In this document: positions 15,313-24,636 of the stretch, in pieces
Position numbering within the stretch: the stretch's first letter is position 1
Layout of the letters: each line of letters starts with the position of its first letter
Assembly: GCA_964516295.1 (NCBI GenBank)
Contig: CAZEYT010000020.1
Location: 1 to 40,279 of the forward strand
DNA: 40,279 nt
DNA from: CAZEYT01 sp964516295
Lineage (GTDB): Bacteria > Verrucomicrobiota > Verrucomicrobiia > Chthoniobacterales > Terrimicrobiaceae
Direction of reading: 5' to 3'
Translations under genes and position numbers: made by a program
The notes under the pieces: generated by a model
Database searches by the model: none
Told to the model about the DNA's origin: nothing
The model's input: only the letters and a program-made list of their open reading frames with translations

Positions 15313-16535
15313 CTGCCCCGGTGCAGCGCCCGAACCACGGGAATCATCAAAAGCGGACAGATCGCCGCCACGAGAAATGCGATGCGAAGACCGAAGGCCT
15401 GCGGGTCCAGTTCGGTGCCAAGAACCGCTTGTGGCCATGAGGGAACACTCGAGCCGAAAACATCCGCGACCACGCCGACCAACCACGGCATGAGCCCGGC
15501 TCCCGCATCACCCGCCGCGGCGAGCAAGGCAAACAACGACGCTCCCGCGAGCGGGTAACGGGCCGCCGCCGTCGAGATCGTTCCCGGCCAAAGCATGCTC
15601 ACAAAAAGTCCCGACGCGGCACAGGCCGCCAACGCGATGACCGGCGAAGGAACCAGCGCCATGAGGGCACACATCAACGCCGAGAGCGCCGCACTCCGGG
15701 TCATCACCCGGGCAAGGTTTCCATGCTCCCCCCGGAGTCCAAACCACAGGCGGCCGATAATCATCCCGACGCCGAAAAGACAGAATCCGACGAGGTCCGC
15801 GATGACCTTTGGAAACCCCAGCGCCGTTTCGGCATACGCCGAGGTCCATTGCGCTATGGTCACCTCGCTGGCTCCGGCGAGCAACATCGCGGCCAGCAGG
15901 AAAAAAATGGCGGGCTTCGGAAACATCGAGCGCAGCGTCTGACGCCGCCCGGGATCCGCCAACGGCGGCAGCGTCACAAAGGCAAAGCCCAGCGTGTTCG
16001 CCAGCGGGATCACCGCCCACACGACAAGGATCACCGGCCACGCCACCGCCCCGGCGAGATGCAACGCGAAGCCCGTGATGACGATTACCGCCACTTTTCC
16101 GATGGGATAAAACGCATGCAGCAAGGCCATGTCGGCGCTCTTCCGTGACGAGGGAAGCGCGTTGATGATCGGGCTGAGCAATACCTCCAAAAGACCGCAA
16201 CCAATCGAGAAGATGATCGTCCCCAGAACCAGACCGGAATACGGATCCGCAAGGACAAACGGCGAAACGGCGAAGACGACCAAGCCGGCCGCCGCCAGAA
16301 AGTTCGCGGCCGCCACCAGCGGCTTCGGATGCACACGATCTGCCACCGCCGTGCAAACGAGATCCACCAGCATCTGCGTGAGAAAATTGATCAGCACCAA
16401 CCGCCCGATTTGTTCAAACGTGAGGTCGAATTGATTCCGCAGCGGAATAAAGAGCAGCGGCGTGATATTGATCACCATCGCCTGGACAAACATGCCCAGA
16501 TAGCAACAACGAACGACCCAGCGCGCGGAGGTCAT
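15279..16535 (-). CDS. MFS transporter, substrate unknown
   Basis: This 418-residue polytopic protein has about 12 hydrophobic segments in two halves. The short polar N-terminus and loops such as VADRVHPK between TM2 and TM3 are typical of the major facilitator superfamily. The overall look is close to sugar/fucose-permease-like MFS proteins, but no substrate can be assigned. Its ATG shares one base with the stop of the AsmA-like gene (TGATG at 16535), so the two are probably co-transcribed. The C-terminus overlaps def tail to tail by 34 bp. Confidence 0.88.
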   Translation of the reverse strand: MTSARWVVRCCYLGMFVQAMVINITPLLFIPLRNQFDLTFEQIGRLVLINFLTQMLVDLVCTAVADRVHPKPLVAAANFLAAAGLVVFAVSPFVLADPYSGLVLGTIIFSIGCGLLEVLLSPIINALPSSRKSADMALLHAFYPIGKVAVIVITGFALHLAGAVAWPVILVVWAVIPLANTLGFAFVTLPPLADPGRRQTLRSMFPKPAIFFLLAAMLLAGASEVTIAQWTSAYAETALGFPKVIADLVGFCLFGVGMIIGRLWFGLRGEHGNLARVMTRSAALSALMCALMALVPSPVIALAACAASGLFVSMLWPGTISTAAARYPLAGASLFALLAAAGDAGAGLMPWLVGVVADVFGSSVPSWPQAVLGTELDPQAFGLRIAFLVAAICPLLMIPVVRALHRGSQETAGAGRTS

Positions 16536-17857
16536 CAGCGGACCAGCGGGCGGAGGATGTCGAGCACGCTGCGAACTCCCTCGACCGCCGTGTCGGGGAC
16601 TTTCTCGATGACAGCGCCGCCGGTTTCGAGGACGGCTTCACCCATGGCCGTGGCGAGTCGTCCGGAGAGATCTTCGGTCGGTTTTTCCAATGTTCCGCCC
16701 AGCGTGAGGCCGGTCCACACGTAGCCATTCCGTGCCTCGGTGAATACCCGCTCGCGTGATCCCGGCAGCCATTGGAGCGTCTGGGGTGTCACACCGACCT
16801 GAAACCGGCCGGCCAGCGCTCCATCGACACCGACCGTGGCGGATCCTTCCAGCCGCAGCAGACCGCGGGATTCCAGCACGATCTTCTGCAAGGTCCAGAC
16901 GCCATCCGAATGAGAAAACTCCATGCTCCATTCCTGGAGCGGCATGCGGCGAAACGACGGCGTTCCGGTGAACGATGCGATACGGTCCAACACCGGAACA
17001 CCTTCGAGCCGCCCCTCTTCGAGCCGGATCCGTCCGCTGAGCGTTCGCGTGCCGGACACGGTGGCTTCGCCGGAGACGATTCCAAACAGCCGCGTCTTCC
17101 ACTCGCCGCCGAGAAGATCCCCCACATCGACTGCGCTCCACCGCAGGCGCAAAGACCCCCCGGCCAACGAATCGCCCGAAGCGGTGATTTTTCCCGTCGC
17201 CCCCAGACGGAGCGAGGCGTTGCTGAGGAAAAACTCCCTGCCCTGCTCGCGGGCCCGCAGGCTCTCGATCTCCATCTCCGGCAGGTGCGGCACCAAAAGC
17301 CGGCCGCCATCGGCGGAAAAGACCCAGCCCTTCCCATCGGGCGTGATGGTGAGCGGCACACTCGTCGCGCGAACCGGACCAAAGGTCAGATCCGCATCCG
17401 CGATGCGCACCGAGCCGATCTCAAAGCGCTTCGGAAGAAAGGCGAGAAGCCCGGACGGTGCCGACGCAGGTGCCGGGATTTCCGAGGACTGCATTTCGAA
17501 CGGCACTTGGAAAACGCCCTCCAGCCGCGTCATTTGAAGATCCTCAATCCGCCAGGCCCCGCTGAAAATCGCCCGCCAATTCACCGTCGCCCGGATCTGA
17601 TTCGCCTCCACGTGCCCCAATGCACTGCCCGTGTTCCCACGCAGAACCGCGCTGTCGGAGTAGGCCGACGGCCCGCTCCACTCGAGCGGCTCATACGCGG
17701 CCTCCGCGCGAAATGCCCGACCGGTTTCCTCCGCGATCCGCTGGCGAAAACCCTCGCTGCGAAGGTAGGAATTTACAGCCAGCGAGCCTCCGACCAGTGC
17801 TGCAATCAAAAGGACCAGCACCGTCCCGACGAGGATCCAGACAAGACGCGACTTCAT
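16535..17857 (-). CDS. AsmA-like membrane-anchored envelope protein
   Basis: This 440-residue protein has a single N-terminal transmembrane anchor (about 7-29, ILVGTVLVLLIAALVGGSLA). A long periplasmic part follows with repeated short beta-strand patterns and Gly/Arg turns, as in the AsmA/YhdP/TamB group that helps move lipids or fold outer-membrane components. Pieces such as LSGRIRLEEGRLEGVPVLDR and GVTPQTLQWLPG fit the AsmA C-terminal region. Assignment rests on general pattern, not catalytic residues. It starts 102 bp after the uvrA stop; a GC-rich palindrome (ACCCCGGCCGGGGT) in that gap has no T run. Confidence 0.68.
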   Translation of the reverse strand: MKSRLVWILVGTVLVLLIAALVGGSLAVNSYLRSEGFRQRIAEETGRAFRAEAAYEPLEWSGPSAYSDSAVLRGNTGSALGHVEANQIRATVNWRAIFSGAWRIEDLQMTRLEGVFQVPFEMQSSEIPAPASAPSGLLAFLPKRFEIGSVRIADADLTFGPVRATSVPLTITPDGKGWVFSADGGRLLVPHLPEMEIESLRAREQGREFFLSNASLRLGATGKITASGDSLAGGSLRLRWSAVDVGDLLGGEWKTRLFGIVSGEATVSGTRTLSGRIRLEEGRLEGVPVLDRIASFTGTPSFRRMPLQEWSMEFSHSDGVWTLQKIVLESRGLLRLEGSATVGVDGALAGRFQVGVTPQTLQWLPGSRERVFTEARNGYVWTGLTLGGTLEKPTEDLSGRLATAMGEAVLETGGAVIEKVPDTAVEGVRSVLDILRPLVR

Positions 17858-17959
17858 GGGCTCTGAGGTCTAGCAGACCCCGGCCGGGGTGCAACCCCGT
17901 CCACCGGCGACCTTCCGGGAATGCTTATCGCCGATCTTTGGGAGGGAGAAGGGCATCGG

Positions 17960-20900
17960 CTACCGGAGCATCTCCCGGAGGAACGGGGCCGTGCGGCTGG
18001 TCTTTGAGCGGGAAACCTCTTCGGGCGTTCCCTCCACGACCAGTCGGCCGCCTGCAGCACCGGCTTCGGGTCCAATGTCGAGGATATGGTCTGCCTCGGC
18101 GATGACGTCAAGATGGTGCTCAATCACGACGACCGTGCCGCCTTCATCGACAAGGCGGTGGAGCACGGCGATCAATTGGGCGACATCGTGGGCATGGAGA
18201 CCGATCGTGGGCTCCTCCAGAACGTAGAGCGTCGACTTTCCGCGGCGGGTCGTGCGGATTTCTTCGCCGCGAGAGGTCGAGCGGCGCGCGAGCTGGGTGA
18301 CCAATTTGATCCGCTGCGCCTCACCGCCGCTGAGCGTCGGGCTCGGCTGGCCGAGTTGAAGGTAACCGAGGCCGGTCTCAACGAGAAGGTCGAGCGGACG
18401 CCGGATCTTGGGGTGCGCCGAGAAAAACTCCGCCGCCTGCTCGATGGTCATGTCCATGATATCGCCAATGGATTTTCCATTGTATTCGACCTCGAGCGTG
18501 GCGGGATTGTAACGACGGCCGAGACAGTCCTGACACGGCATGTAGCTGGGCGGGAGGAAGTTCATCTCCAGTTTGATGACACCCTGACCAAGGCAGGCCT
18601 CGCAGCGGCCGCCCTCGTTGTTGAACGAAAACCGGCTCGATGAGTAGCCGCGCATGCGGGCGGCGGGAAGCGTTGCGAAGAGCGCCCGGATTTCATCGAA
18701 GACCTTCACATAGGTCGCCGGAGTGGACCGGGATGTTTTTCCGATTGGCGACTGGTCCACTTCGAGAACGGCACCGAGATGTTCGACGCCCTCGACCTTG
18801 TCGCAGTTGCTGTGAACCACGATGCCGCGCGAGCGTGCCAGAGCCTCCCGCACCGCCGGCACGGTGACCCCGCGCAAGAGCGTGCTTTTTCCGGAGCCGG
18901 AAACACCGGTGATGACCGAAAGACGGTTCACGGGAATCGAGACGTCGATGGATTTCAGGTTGTGAAGCTTGGCCCCGCGGACGGTGACCCACTCATCCGC
19001 CGCCGGACGTCGCGAGCCACGCGAAGGGTGAGCCATCGGCTCACGCAGGGAACGCCCGGTGAGCGAAGCGGGCGAGGCGAGAATCTCTTCGAGTGTTCCC
19101 GACGCAACGATCTCCCCGCCCCGGCGTCCGGCCCCGGGGCCGAGGTCGAGAATGTGATCCGCCCGTCGCATGGTTTCTTCGTCATGCTCGACAATGACAA
19201 GCGAGTTTCCCTTTTTGGCGAGGCTCGAAAGAGCGTCGAGGAGCTGCGCATTGTCGCGGGGGTGCAGACCGATGGTCGGCTCGTCGAGAACATACAGAAC
19301 GCCGCGAAGATTCGATCCGAGTTGGGCCGCCAAGCGGATGCGCTGGGCTTCGCCGCCGCTGAGGGTTTTCGCTCCGCGATTGAGCGAGAGGTAATCCAGC
19401 CCGACCGTGGAGAGAAACTGCAACCGCTGGCGGATCTCAGCCACGATGTCCTTCGCGACGTCCGCGCGCGGTCCCGTGAAGCGAAGTTTTCCCGCGAGGG
19501 TCAGCGCTTCCGAGGCGGGTACGCCGGTGAAGTCGGCGATGGAGACATCCTGCACGCGAACATGGGTAGCGGTCTCATTGAGTCGGGTGCCTTGGCAAAC
19601 CGGACACGGGCGGGGCTCGTCGTCTTCGAGCGATTCGTGACGCCGCTCTTCGTCGAGTTCCGCCTCCAGCTGAGAGTCGAATTCCTTCGATCCATTGGCC
19701 GAGCTCCAGACTTCACCGAACCCGCGACAATGGGGACACCAACCGTGCGGGGAGTTGAATGAGAAAAGACGCGGATCAAGCGGTTCGAAGGCCCGGCTGC
19801 ACGAGGGGCAGTTCATCTCCGTGCTCAGAACGGTCGATTTCCCTGCCGTATCGACCACCCGGGCGGTGCCACGGCCGATGGACAGGGCGCGGCGGACGAT
19901 ATCGTCGGTTTTTTTGGCGTCGGATTTGTGCAACTCACCGACCAAAGCGTCAATCGTGTGTTCTTTGAAGCGCTCGAGTTTTTGAAATCCCTCAACGGCG
20001 ACCAGTTTTCCATCCACCAAGAGGGTTTCGATTCCCTGTCTGGCGGCGGCGCGGGCGACATCCGTGTGGAAGCCTTTCCGGCCGCGAACCATGTTGGCAA
20101 AAATTTTCACGGGTCCTTTGGCCGCCAGGCGTTGGACCTCGGCGGCAATCGCCCCCGGCGTCCGGTTTTCGACCGGAACATCACAGGTCGGGCAGAACTG
20201 GGTGCCGAGCTTCGCGAAGAGGAGGCGGAGGAAATGGTAGATCTCGGTGACGGTGGCCACGGTCGATTTACCGCCACTGCGGGTCACCCGCTGCTCGATG
20301 GCCACACTGGGCGGCAGGCCCTCGATGCCATCGACATCGGGTTTTTCCATCTGCTCGACGAACTGCCGTGCATAGGGCGACATGCTGTCCAAAAACCGCC
20401 GCTGACCCTCCGCAAAAAGGATGTCGAACGCCAGGGTGGATTTCCCCGAGCCGCTGAGGCCGGTCACGACGACCATGCCATCGCGGGGAATGTCGACCGA
20501 GATGTTCTTGAGGTTGTGCTCGCGGGCTCCGCGCACGGAGATCTCGCGAGAAGCCTCGCGCCGCGCGGGACGGCGGACGGCTTTTTCGCGGACGCGGGAG
20601 GATTTCGGGCGCAGGAGCGGGGCGAGAAAGCGGGCGGTGTGCGATTCCTCCACGGCAGCGACCGCTTCGGGCGTTCCCGACGCGACGACCCGCCCGCCGC
20701 CTTCGCCCGCTTCGGGCCCGAGGTCAACGACCCAATCGGCGGATTTGATGACCTCCAAGTTGTGCTCGATGACGATCAGGCTGTTGCCCTCTTGCACCAG
20801 GCGGTTGAAGACTTTGAGCAGAAGCGCCACGTCGTCGAAATGCAGCCCCGTCGTCGGCTCGTCGAAAATGAGAAGCGTCTCGCTGTTGCGCTTCGTGGCA

Positions 20901-23458
20901 AGATGGTGGACGAGCTTGAGGCGCTGGGACTCCCCACCGCTGAGCGCATTCACCGGCTGGCCGAGGCGGAGATAATCGAGACCGACTTCCGCGAGCAATT
21001 TGAGCGGACGCGTGATCGCCCCGCGCGGATCGAGCGGCTCGAAGAATGTCAAGGCGTCGCCCGCGGTCATTTCCAGCACGTCGTGAATGGATTTCCCCGC
21101 GATCTGGATCGCGAGAACAGCCGGTCGGAACCGCTTGCCATCACACTCCGGGCATCGCAGAAAGAGATCGCTGAGAAATTGCATCTCTACCTTTTCAAAC
21201 CCCAGTCCGCCACACCGTTCACACCGCCCGCTGCCGGAGTTGAACGAAAACGAACCCGGCGAAAATCCGGCAGCCAACGCTTCTTTGGACGTTCCAAACA
21301 GTTCGCGAATGCCATCGTAGGCCCCGAGGTAAACGGCCGGGGTCGAGCGCGGACTGCGTGCCAGGGGAGATTGATCGACCAGGATGACTTCTTCGATGTC
21401 GTCATCGCCGCGGAGCGTTTTGACAAAGCCCGCCGCCTCGTCTTCACCCGGATCTTCCCCGGCGAGATGCCGGTGGATGACATCGCGGACGAGCGAGGTT
21501 TTTCCCGAGCCGGAAACACCGGTCACGGCACACAAGACGCCAAGCGGAACCTTGACGTCCATGTCGCGCAGGTTGTGATGACGCACCCCGCGGAGATCCA
21601 GAAAGCGCTTGGGCTTGCGCCGTTTTGAGGGAACCGGGATCGATTTCCGGCCCTCGAGATAATCCGCCGTCAGGGAATTGGTGGATTCGAAATCATCCGA
21701 CGGTCCGGAGTAGAGCAGCTTTCCGCCGGCCGTGCCGCGGCCGGGGCCGATGTCCACGAGGTGATCGGCGGCCCGGATGACGGCTTCTTCATGTTCGACG
21801 ACGAGAAGCGTATTTCCCTTGTCGCGCAGCCCGCGGAGGACATCGAGGAGGCGCGCGGTATCGCGTGGGTGAAGACCGACACTCGGCTCGTCGAGGACGA
21901 AAAGTGTGTTCACCAATGACGCTCCGAGGCACGTCGTGAGATTCACCCGCTGGATCTCTCCGCCGGAGAGCGAGCGGGTCGGCCGGTCCAACGACAAATA
22001 GCCCAGGCCGACCTCTTCCAGATAGCGCAACCGCGAAAGAACCTGATCACGCACGAGGGCCGTGCTGGCATCGGACTCCGGAAATTTCAGCGCCTCGATG
22101 ATGGCAGCGAGATCGGAGACCGTCTTCGACGCGACGTCGGCAATGGTCAGACCGGGATCGATCCGATAATTGAGCGTCTCCGGCTGAAACCTTCCGCCAT
22201 GGCACGAGGGACACGGTTGATAGCTGCGGTATCGGCTCAAAAGCACGCGGACGTGCATTTTGTAGCTCTTCGATTCCAGCCAGTCAAAATACCCCTTTAC
22301 GCCATACCACTGTCCGTTTTCCCAAGCTTCACGGGTATCGCCCTCGCCGTTGATGACCCAGTCACGATCCGACTTCGGGAGTTTTTCAAACGGACAGCGG
22401 ATATCCACGTCGTTTCGCAGGGCGTGGCGGACGAGGTCGTCCTGACATTCGCGCGACTGCCCGGTCTGGAAGGCCTTGACGACGCCGTCTTGGATCGAGA
22501 GCGAGTGGTCCGGCATCACCCGATGCCAATCAATGCCGATAATGCGGCCGAATCCCCGGCATGCCGGACAGGCTCCGAGCGGGTTGTTGAAGCTGAAAAG
22601 CCCCGGCGAGGGTGGGCGGATGTTCTCGTCGCAATGCGCGCAATGCCAGCCGGAGGAATACGGATGCGTCTCGCCGGATTCCTGGTCGATGATGGTGAGA
22701 CGGTCATTGCCGAGGCGGAGTGCGGTCTCGATGGCCTCCGAGAGCCGGTTTTTCTGGGCCGGGCGGACTTCGATTCGGTCCTGAACGACCAAGACCACGG
22801 CCGGAAGGCGACGCGACGGCGGCGCTTCATCGGTGCGCACAACCGCCCCGTTCAGCCACACCCGCAGATAAGCCTGTTGCTGGAGAAAGGCGAAAAAATC
22901 CGACGGCTTCGTCCCTTCGGGAACGGTCACACCAAACGCGACGAGAACGGTCTTCCCGGAAAACTTGCGGAGCACATCCGCCCCGATCGAGGCTGGCGAC
23001 TCCGGTCGCACCTCGCGCGAACACGTCGGGCAATACCCCTTCGCCACCCGCGGAAAGAGGAGCTTCAGGTAATCATTGATCTCCGTGATCGTCCCCACCG
23101 TGGAACGCGTTGTGCGGACATTGTTGGCCTGCTCAATGGCGATGGCCGGAGGAATGCCCTCGATGGCTTCCACCTGCGGCTTGTCCATCCGGTCCAGAAA
23201 TTGCCGCGTGTACGGACTGAACGTCTCGACATACCGCCGCTGACCCTCGGCGTAGATGGTATCAAACGCCAGACTCGACTTCCCACTGCCACTGGGGCCG
23301 GTGACCACGATCAGCTGCCCGAGCGGCAACTCCAGATCCACGCCCTGCAGGTTGTTCTGCCGGGCTCCACGAAGAGAAATACAATCCACCCCGGACCTTA
23401 CGACACCCTGGCACACTTCGTCCGCATTTTTCGGCACGGGACCGAAAAAAATTCGCAT
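17960..23458 (-). CDS. uvrA: Tandem double-length UvrA excinuclease ATPase
   Basis: UvrA recognises bulky DNA damage in nucleotide excision repair. This chain of about 1,832 residues is two complete UvrA copies in series; single UvrA is about 940. Copy 1 spans about 25-965 and copy 2 about 975-1832. Each has two ABC modules. Walker A motifs are GPSGSGKSS, GVSGSGKTS, GLSGSGKST and GVSGSGKST; each module also has an LSGGE signature. CxxC zinc-binding pairs recur in both copies, for example CERCGGLGFEK...CPECDGKRF and CEACLGQG...CQDCLGRRY. Walker B is FVLDEPSVGL, LIFDEPTTGL, YVLDEPTIGL and YVLEEPTIGL, the last with Asp changed to Glu. The tandem form is known in Chlamydiae. The start is uncertain: GTG 23482 abuts a terminator, ATG 23458 is used here, and GTG 23389 has TAAGG 6 bases upstream and gives the most usual N-terminus. 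Confidence 0.96.
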   Translation of the reverse strand: MRIFFGPVPKNADEVCQGVVRSGVDCISLRGARQNNLQGVDLELPLGQLIVVTGPSGSGKSSLAFDTIYAEGQRRYVETFSPYTRQFLDRMDKPQVEAIEGIPPAIAIEQANNVRTTRSTVGTITEINDYLKLLFPRVAKGYCPTCSREVRPESPASIGADVLRKFSGKTVLVAFGVTVPEGTKPSDFFAFLQQQAYLRVWLNGAVVRTDEAPPSRRLPAVVLVVQDRIEVRPAQKNRLSEAIETALRLGNDRLTIIDQESGETHPYSSGWHCAHCDENIRPPSPGLFSFNNPLGACPACRGFGRIIGIDWHRVMPDHSLSIQDGVVKAFQTGQSRECQDDLVRHALRNDVDIRCPFEKLPKSDRDWVINGEGDTREAWENGQWYGVKGYFDWLESKSYKMHVRVLLSRYRSYQPCPSCHGGRFQPETLNYRIDPGLTIADVASKTVSDLAAIIEALKFPESDASTALVRDQVLSRLRYLEEVGLGYLSLDRPTRSLSGGEIQRVNLTTCLGASLVNTLFVLDEPSVGLHPRDTARLLDVLRGLRDKGNTLLVVEHEEAVIRAADHLVDIGPGRGTAGGKLLYSGPSDDFESTNSLTADYLEGRKSIPVPSKRRKPKRFLDLRGVRHHNLRDMDVKVPLGVLCAVTGVSGSGKTSLVRDVIHRHLAGEDPGEDEAAGFVKTLRGDDDIEEVILVDQSPLARSPRSTPAVYLGAYDGIRELFGTSKEALAAGFSPGSFSFNSGSGRCERCGGLGFEKVEMQFLSDLFLRCPECDGKRFRPAVLAIQIAGKSIHDVLEMTAGDALTFFEPLDPRGAITRPLKLLAEVGLDYLRLGQPVNALSGGESQRLKLVHHLATKRNSETLLIFDEPTTGLHFDDVALLLKVFNRLVQEGNSLIVIEHNLEVIKSADWVVDLGPEAGEGGGRVVASGTPEAVAAVEESHTARFLAPLLRPKSSRVREKAVRRPARREASREISVRGAREHNLKNISVDIPRDGMVVVTGLSGSGKSTLAFDILFAEGQRRFLDSMSPYARQFVEQMEKPDVDGIEGLPPSVAIEQRVTRSGGKSTVATVTEIYHFLRLLFAKLGTQFCPTCDVPVENRTPGAIAAEVQRLAAKGPVKIFANMVRGRKGFHTDVARAAARQGIETLLVDGKLVAVEGFQKLERFKEHTIDALVGELHKSDAKKTDDIVRRALSIGRGTARVVDTAGKSTVLSTEMNCPSCSRAFEPLDPRLFSFNSPHGWCPHCRGFGEVWSSANGSKEFDSQLEAELDEERRHESLEDDEPRPCPVCQGTRLNETATHVRVQDVSIADFTGVPASEALTLAGKLRFTGPRADVAKDIVAEIRQRLQFLSTVGLDYLSLNRGAKTLSGGEAQRIRLAAQLGSNLRGVLYVLDEPTIGLHPRDNAQLLDALSSLAKKGNSLVIVEHDEETMRRADHILDLGPGAGRRGGEIVASGTLEEILASPASLTGRSLREPMAHPSRGSRRPAADEWVTVRGAKLHNLKSIDVSIPVNRLSVITGVSGSGKSTLLRGVTVPAVREALARSRGIVVHSNCDKVEGVEHLGAVLEVDQSPIGKTSRSTPATYVKVFDEIRALFATLPAARMRGYSSSRFSFNNEGGRCEACLGQGVIKLEMNFLPPSYMPCQDCLGRRYNPATLEVEYNGKSIGDIMDMTIEQAAEFFSAHPKIRRPLDLLVETGLGYLQLGQPSPTLSGGEAQRIKLVTQLARRSTSRGEEIRTTRRGKSTLYVLEEPTIGLHAHDVAQLIAVLHRLVDEGGTVVVIEHHLDVIAEADHILDIGPEAGAAGGRLVVEGTPEEVSRSKTSRTAPFLREMLR

Positions 23459-23484
23459 CGGGCGAATGGTCTCTTCGAACACGG

Positions 23485-23517
23485 AAAAAGGCCGGACAGC
23501 AAATCTGTCCGGCCTTT
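23485..23517 (-). terminator. Rho-independent terminator between the Thr/Gly-rich gene and uvrA
   Basis: A perfect 13-bp stem, AAAGGCCGGACAG (23487-23499) with CTGTCCGGCCTTT (23505-23517), has a 5-base loop. On the minus strand it runs into TTTTT (23485-23489). It lies 21 bp after the Thr/Gly-rich gene and only 27 bp before the ATG proposed for uvrA. Confidence 0.9.
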
Positions 23518-23538
23518 GGTGATGAGCTGAAGCGTGGT

Positions 23539-24027
23539 TCAGCGAGTTCCTGAGGAACTGCGACCCGTTCCGGTGCCAGTGCTGGTTCCCGTCCCGGTGT
23601 TGGTTCCCGTGCCGGTGTTTCTTTCCGTCGTGGTTCCTGTTCCAGTCGTGTTGCCGGCGTCAATGGCGGTATTGGAGCCGGCGGTGGTCCCAGACGGATT
23701 GTTCGAGGGAGCGTTCGGGTTGATCCTGCCGGCGGAATTTGTTCCGGTTGTTGTACCGGGACTGGAGATCGTTCCTGTTCCGGAGCGGGTGCCGGTGGTA
23801 TCGGTTGTGCCGGATGAAGCCGACGGGGAATTCCGTCGACCGGGATCCATCGGACTCGGGCTTGCGGTGGGCGATGCGGAAGGGGTCGGCGCGACCGAGC
23901 GGTCAAGGGTTGTGCCCGGCGAGGTGCTGTTGGCCCCGCCCGGTCCGGAGGGTACGCCGGTCTGGGCAAGAAGAACGCCGGGCAAGACAGCCGAGGCGGC
24001 GAGACAATGGAGAAATTTCAGTTTCAT
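23539..24027 (-). CDS. Secreted Thr/Gly/Ser-rich low-complexity protein
   Basis: The 162-residue product has a signal peptide (MKLKFLHCLAASAVLPGVLLAQ). Its mature part is built almost only of Thr, Gly, Ser, Pro, Asn and Ala, ending in GTGTNTGTGTSTGTGTG. There is no Cys in the mature chain, no aromatic-rich core and no known domain, so it is likely disordered and extracellular or wall-associated. Such chains are often glycosylated, but that is inference. The ATG at 24027 is preferred because it opens the signal peptide; an in-frame TTG lies 18 bases upstream and neither has a good Shine-Dalgarno site. A strong terminator follows. The repetitive DNA makes real length variation between strains likely. 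Confidence 0.72.
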   Translation of the reverse strand: MKLKFLHCLAASAVLPGVLLAQTGVPSGPGGANSTSPGTTLDRSVAPTPSASPTASPSPMDPGRRNSPSASSGTTDTTGTRSGTGTISSPGTTTGTNSAGRINPNAPSNNPSGTTAGSNTAIDAGNTTGTGTTTERNTGTGTNTGTGTSTGTGTGRSSSGTR

Positions 24028-24110
24028 AGCGAGGAGGGTTCGCAAGAAACGTCCCGGATGGTCTCGGGATCTCCACTCGGAGAAAGGTCGGGAGGGTCCG
24101 CGCAGCGAGC

Positions 24111-24428
24111 CTACTGGGCGGCGCGCCGGAGGTCTTCGGTGCGCAACAAAACACGCTGGCGCATGGCTTTTCCGGCCCGGAATCGAACAGCCGCGCGGGC
24201 AGGAATGACGAGTTCTTTATCGGGAAAGTGGGGGTTCCGACCGACGCGCGGACTGGTGAGACGGACATCGAAGACGCCAAAGTTGCGGAGTTCGACGCTT
24301 TTTCCGTTGGCGAGGGATTCCGTGATGAGATCGAGCGTTTTCTGGAGGAGATCGGAGATTTCCTCCTGAGTGTATCCGGTTTTTTTGCTGATCTGCATTA
24401 CAAGATCTCGTTTTGTCAGGTTAGCCAT
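24111..24428 (-). CDS. HU/IHF-family nucleoid DNA-binding protein
   Basis: This 105-residue histone-like protein bends DNA. It has the HU/IHF plan: N-terminal helices (MANLTKRDLVMQISKKTGYT), the body strand VELRNFGVFDVR, the DNA-contacting arm with GRNP around residue 65, then VIPARAAVRFRAGKAMRQRV. The length and the Arg-rich C-terminal tail are nearer IHF-alpha than 90-residue HU, but the type cannot be fixed. ATG 24428 matches the family start. The frame stays open about 280 bases further upstream, but that part has no family resemblance. It lies 208 bp after the CorA-like gene and 83 bp before the Thr/Gly-rich gene on the same strand. Confidence 0.93.
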   Translation of the reverse strand: MANLTKRDLVMQISKKTGYTQEEISDLLQKTLDLITESLANGKSVELRNFGVFDVRLTSPRVGRNPHFPDKELVIPARAAVRFRAGKAMRQRVLLRTEDLRRAAQ

Positions 24429-24636
24429 GCGATAAATTTTTGTCGTCTCCGATGTTCCCAATAAACAGTTTTCAGGTCCGTTGGTAATCGCCCGGTGGGG
24501 ATTTCGACCCGGAACCGGGAATGTTACGGCATCACGCCCGAATAAGGATGCAACGGAACGTCCCGTACGCAACCCCCAAAATCCACTGCCACCGATCCAC
24601 GTCCTCCTTACCCGACTCTCGTTGGCGGACGGGTTG

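Noticed and set aside
17960..23530. Long antisense open frames such as 19928-21628 and 22199-23530
   Set aside because: They lie wholly within uvrA on the other strand and have the composition of third-position GC shadows.
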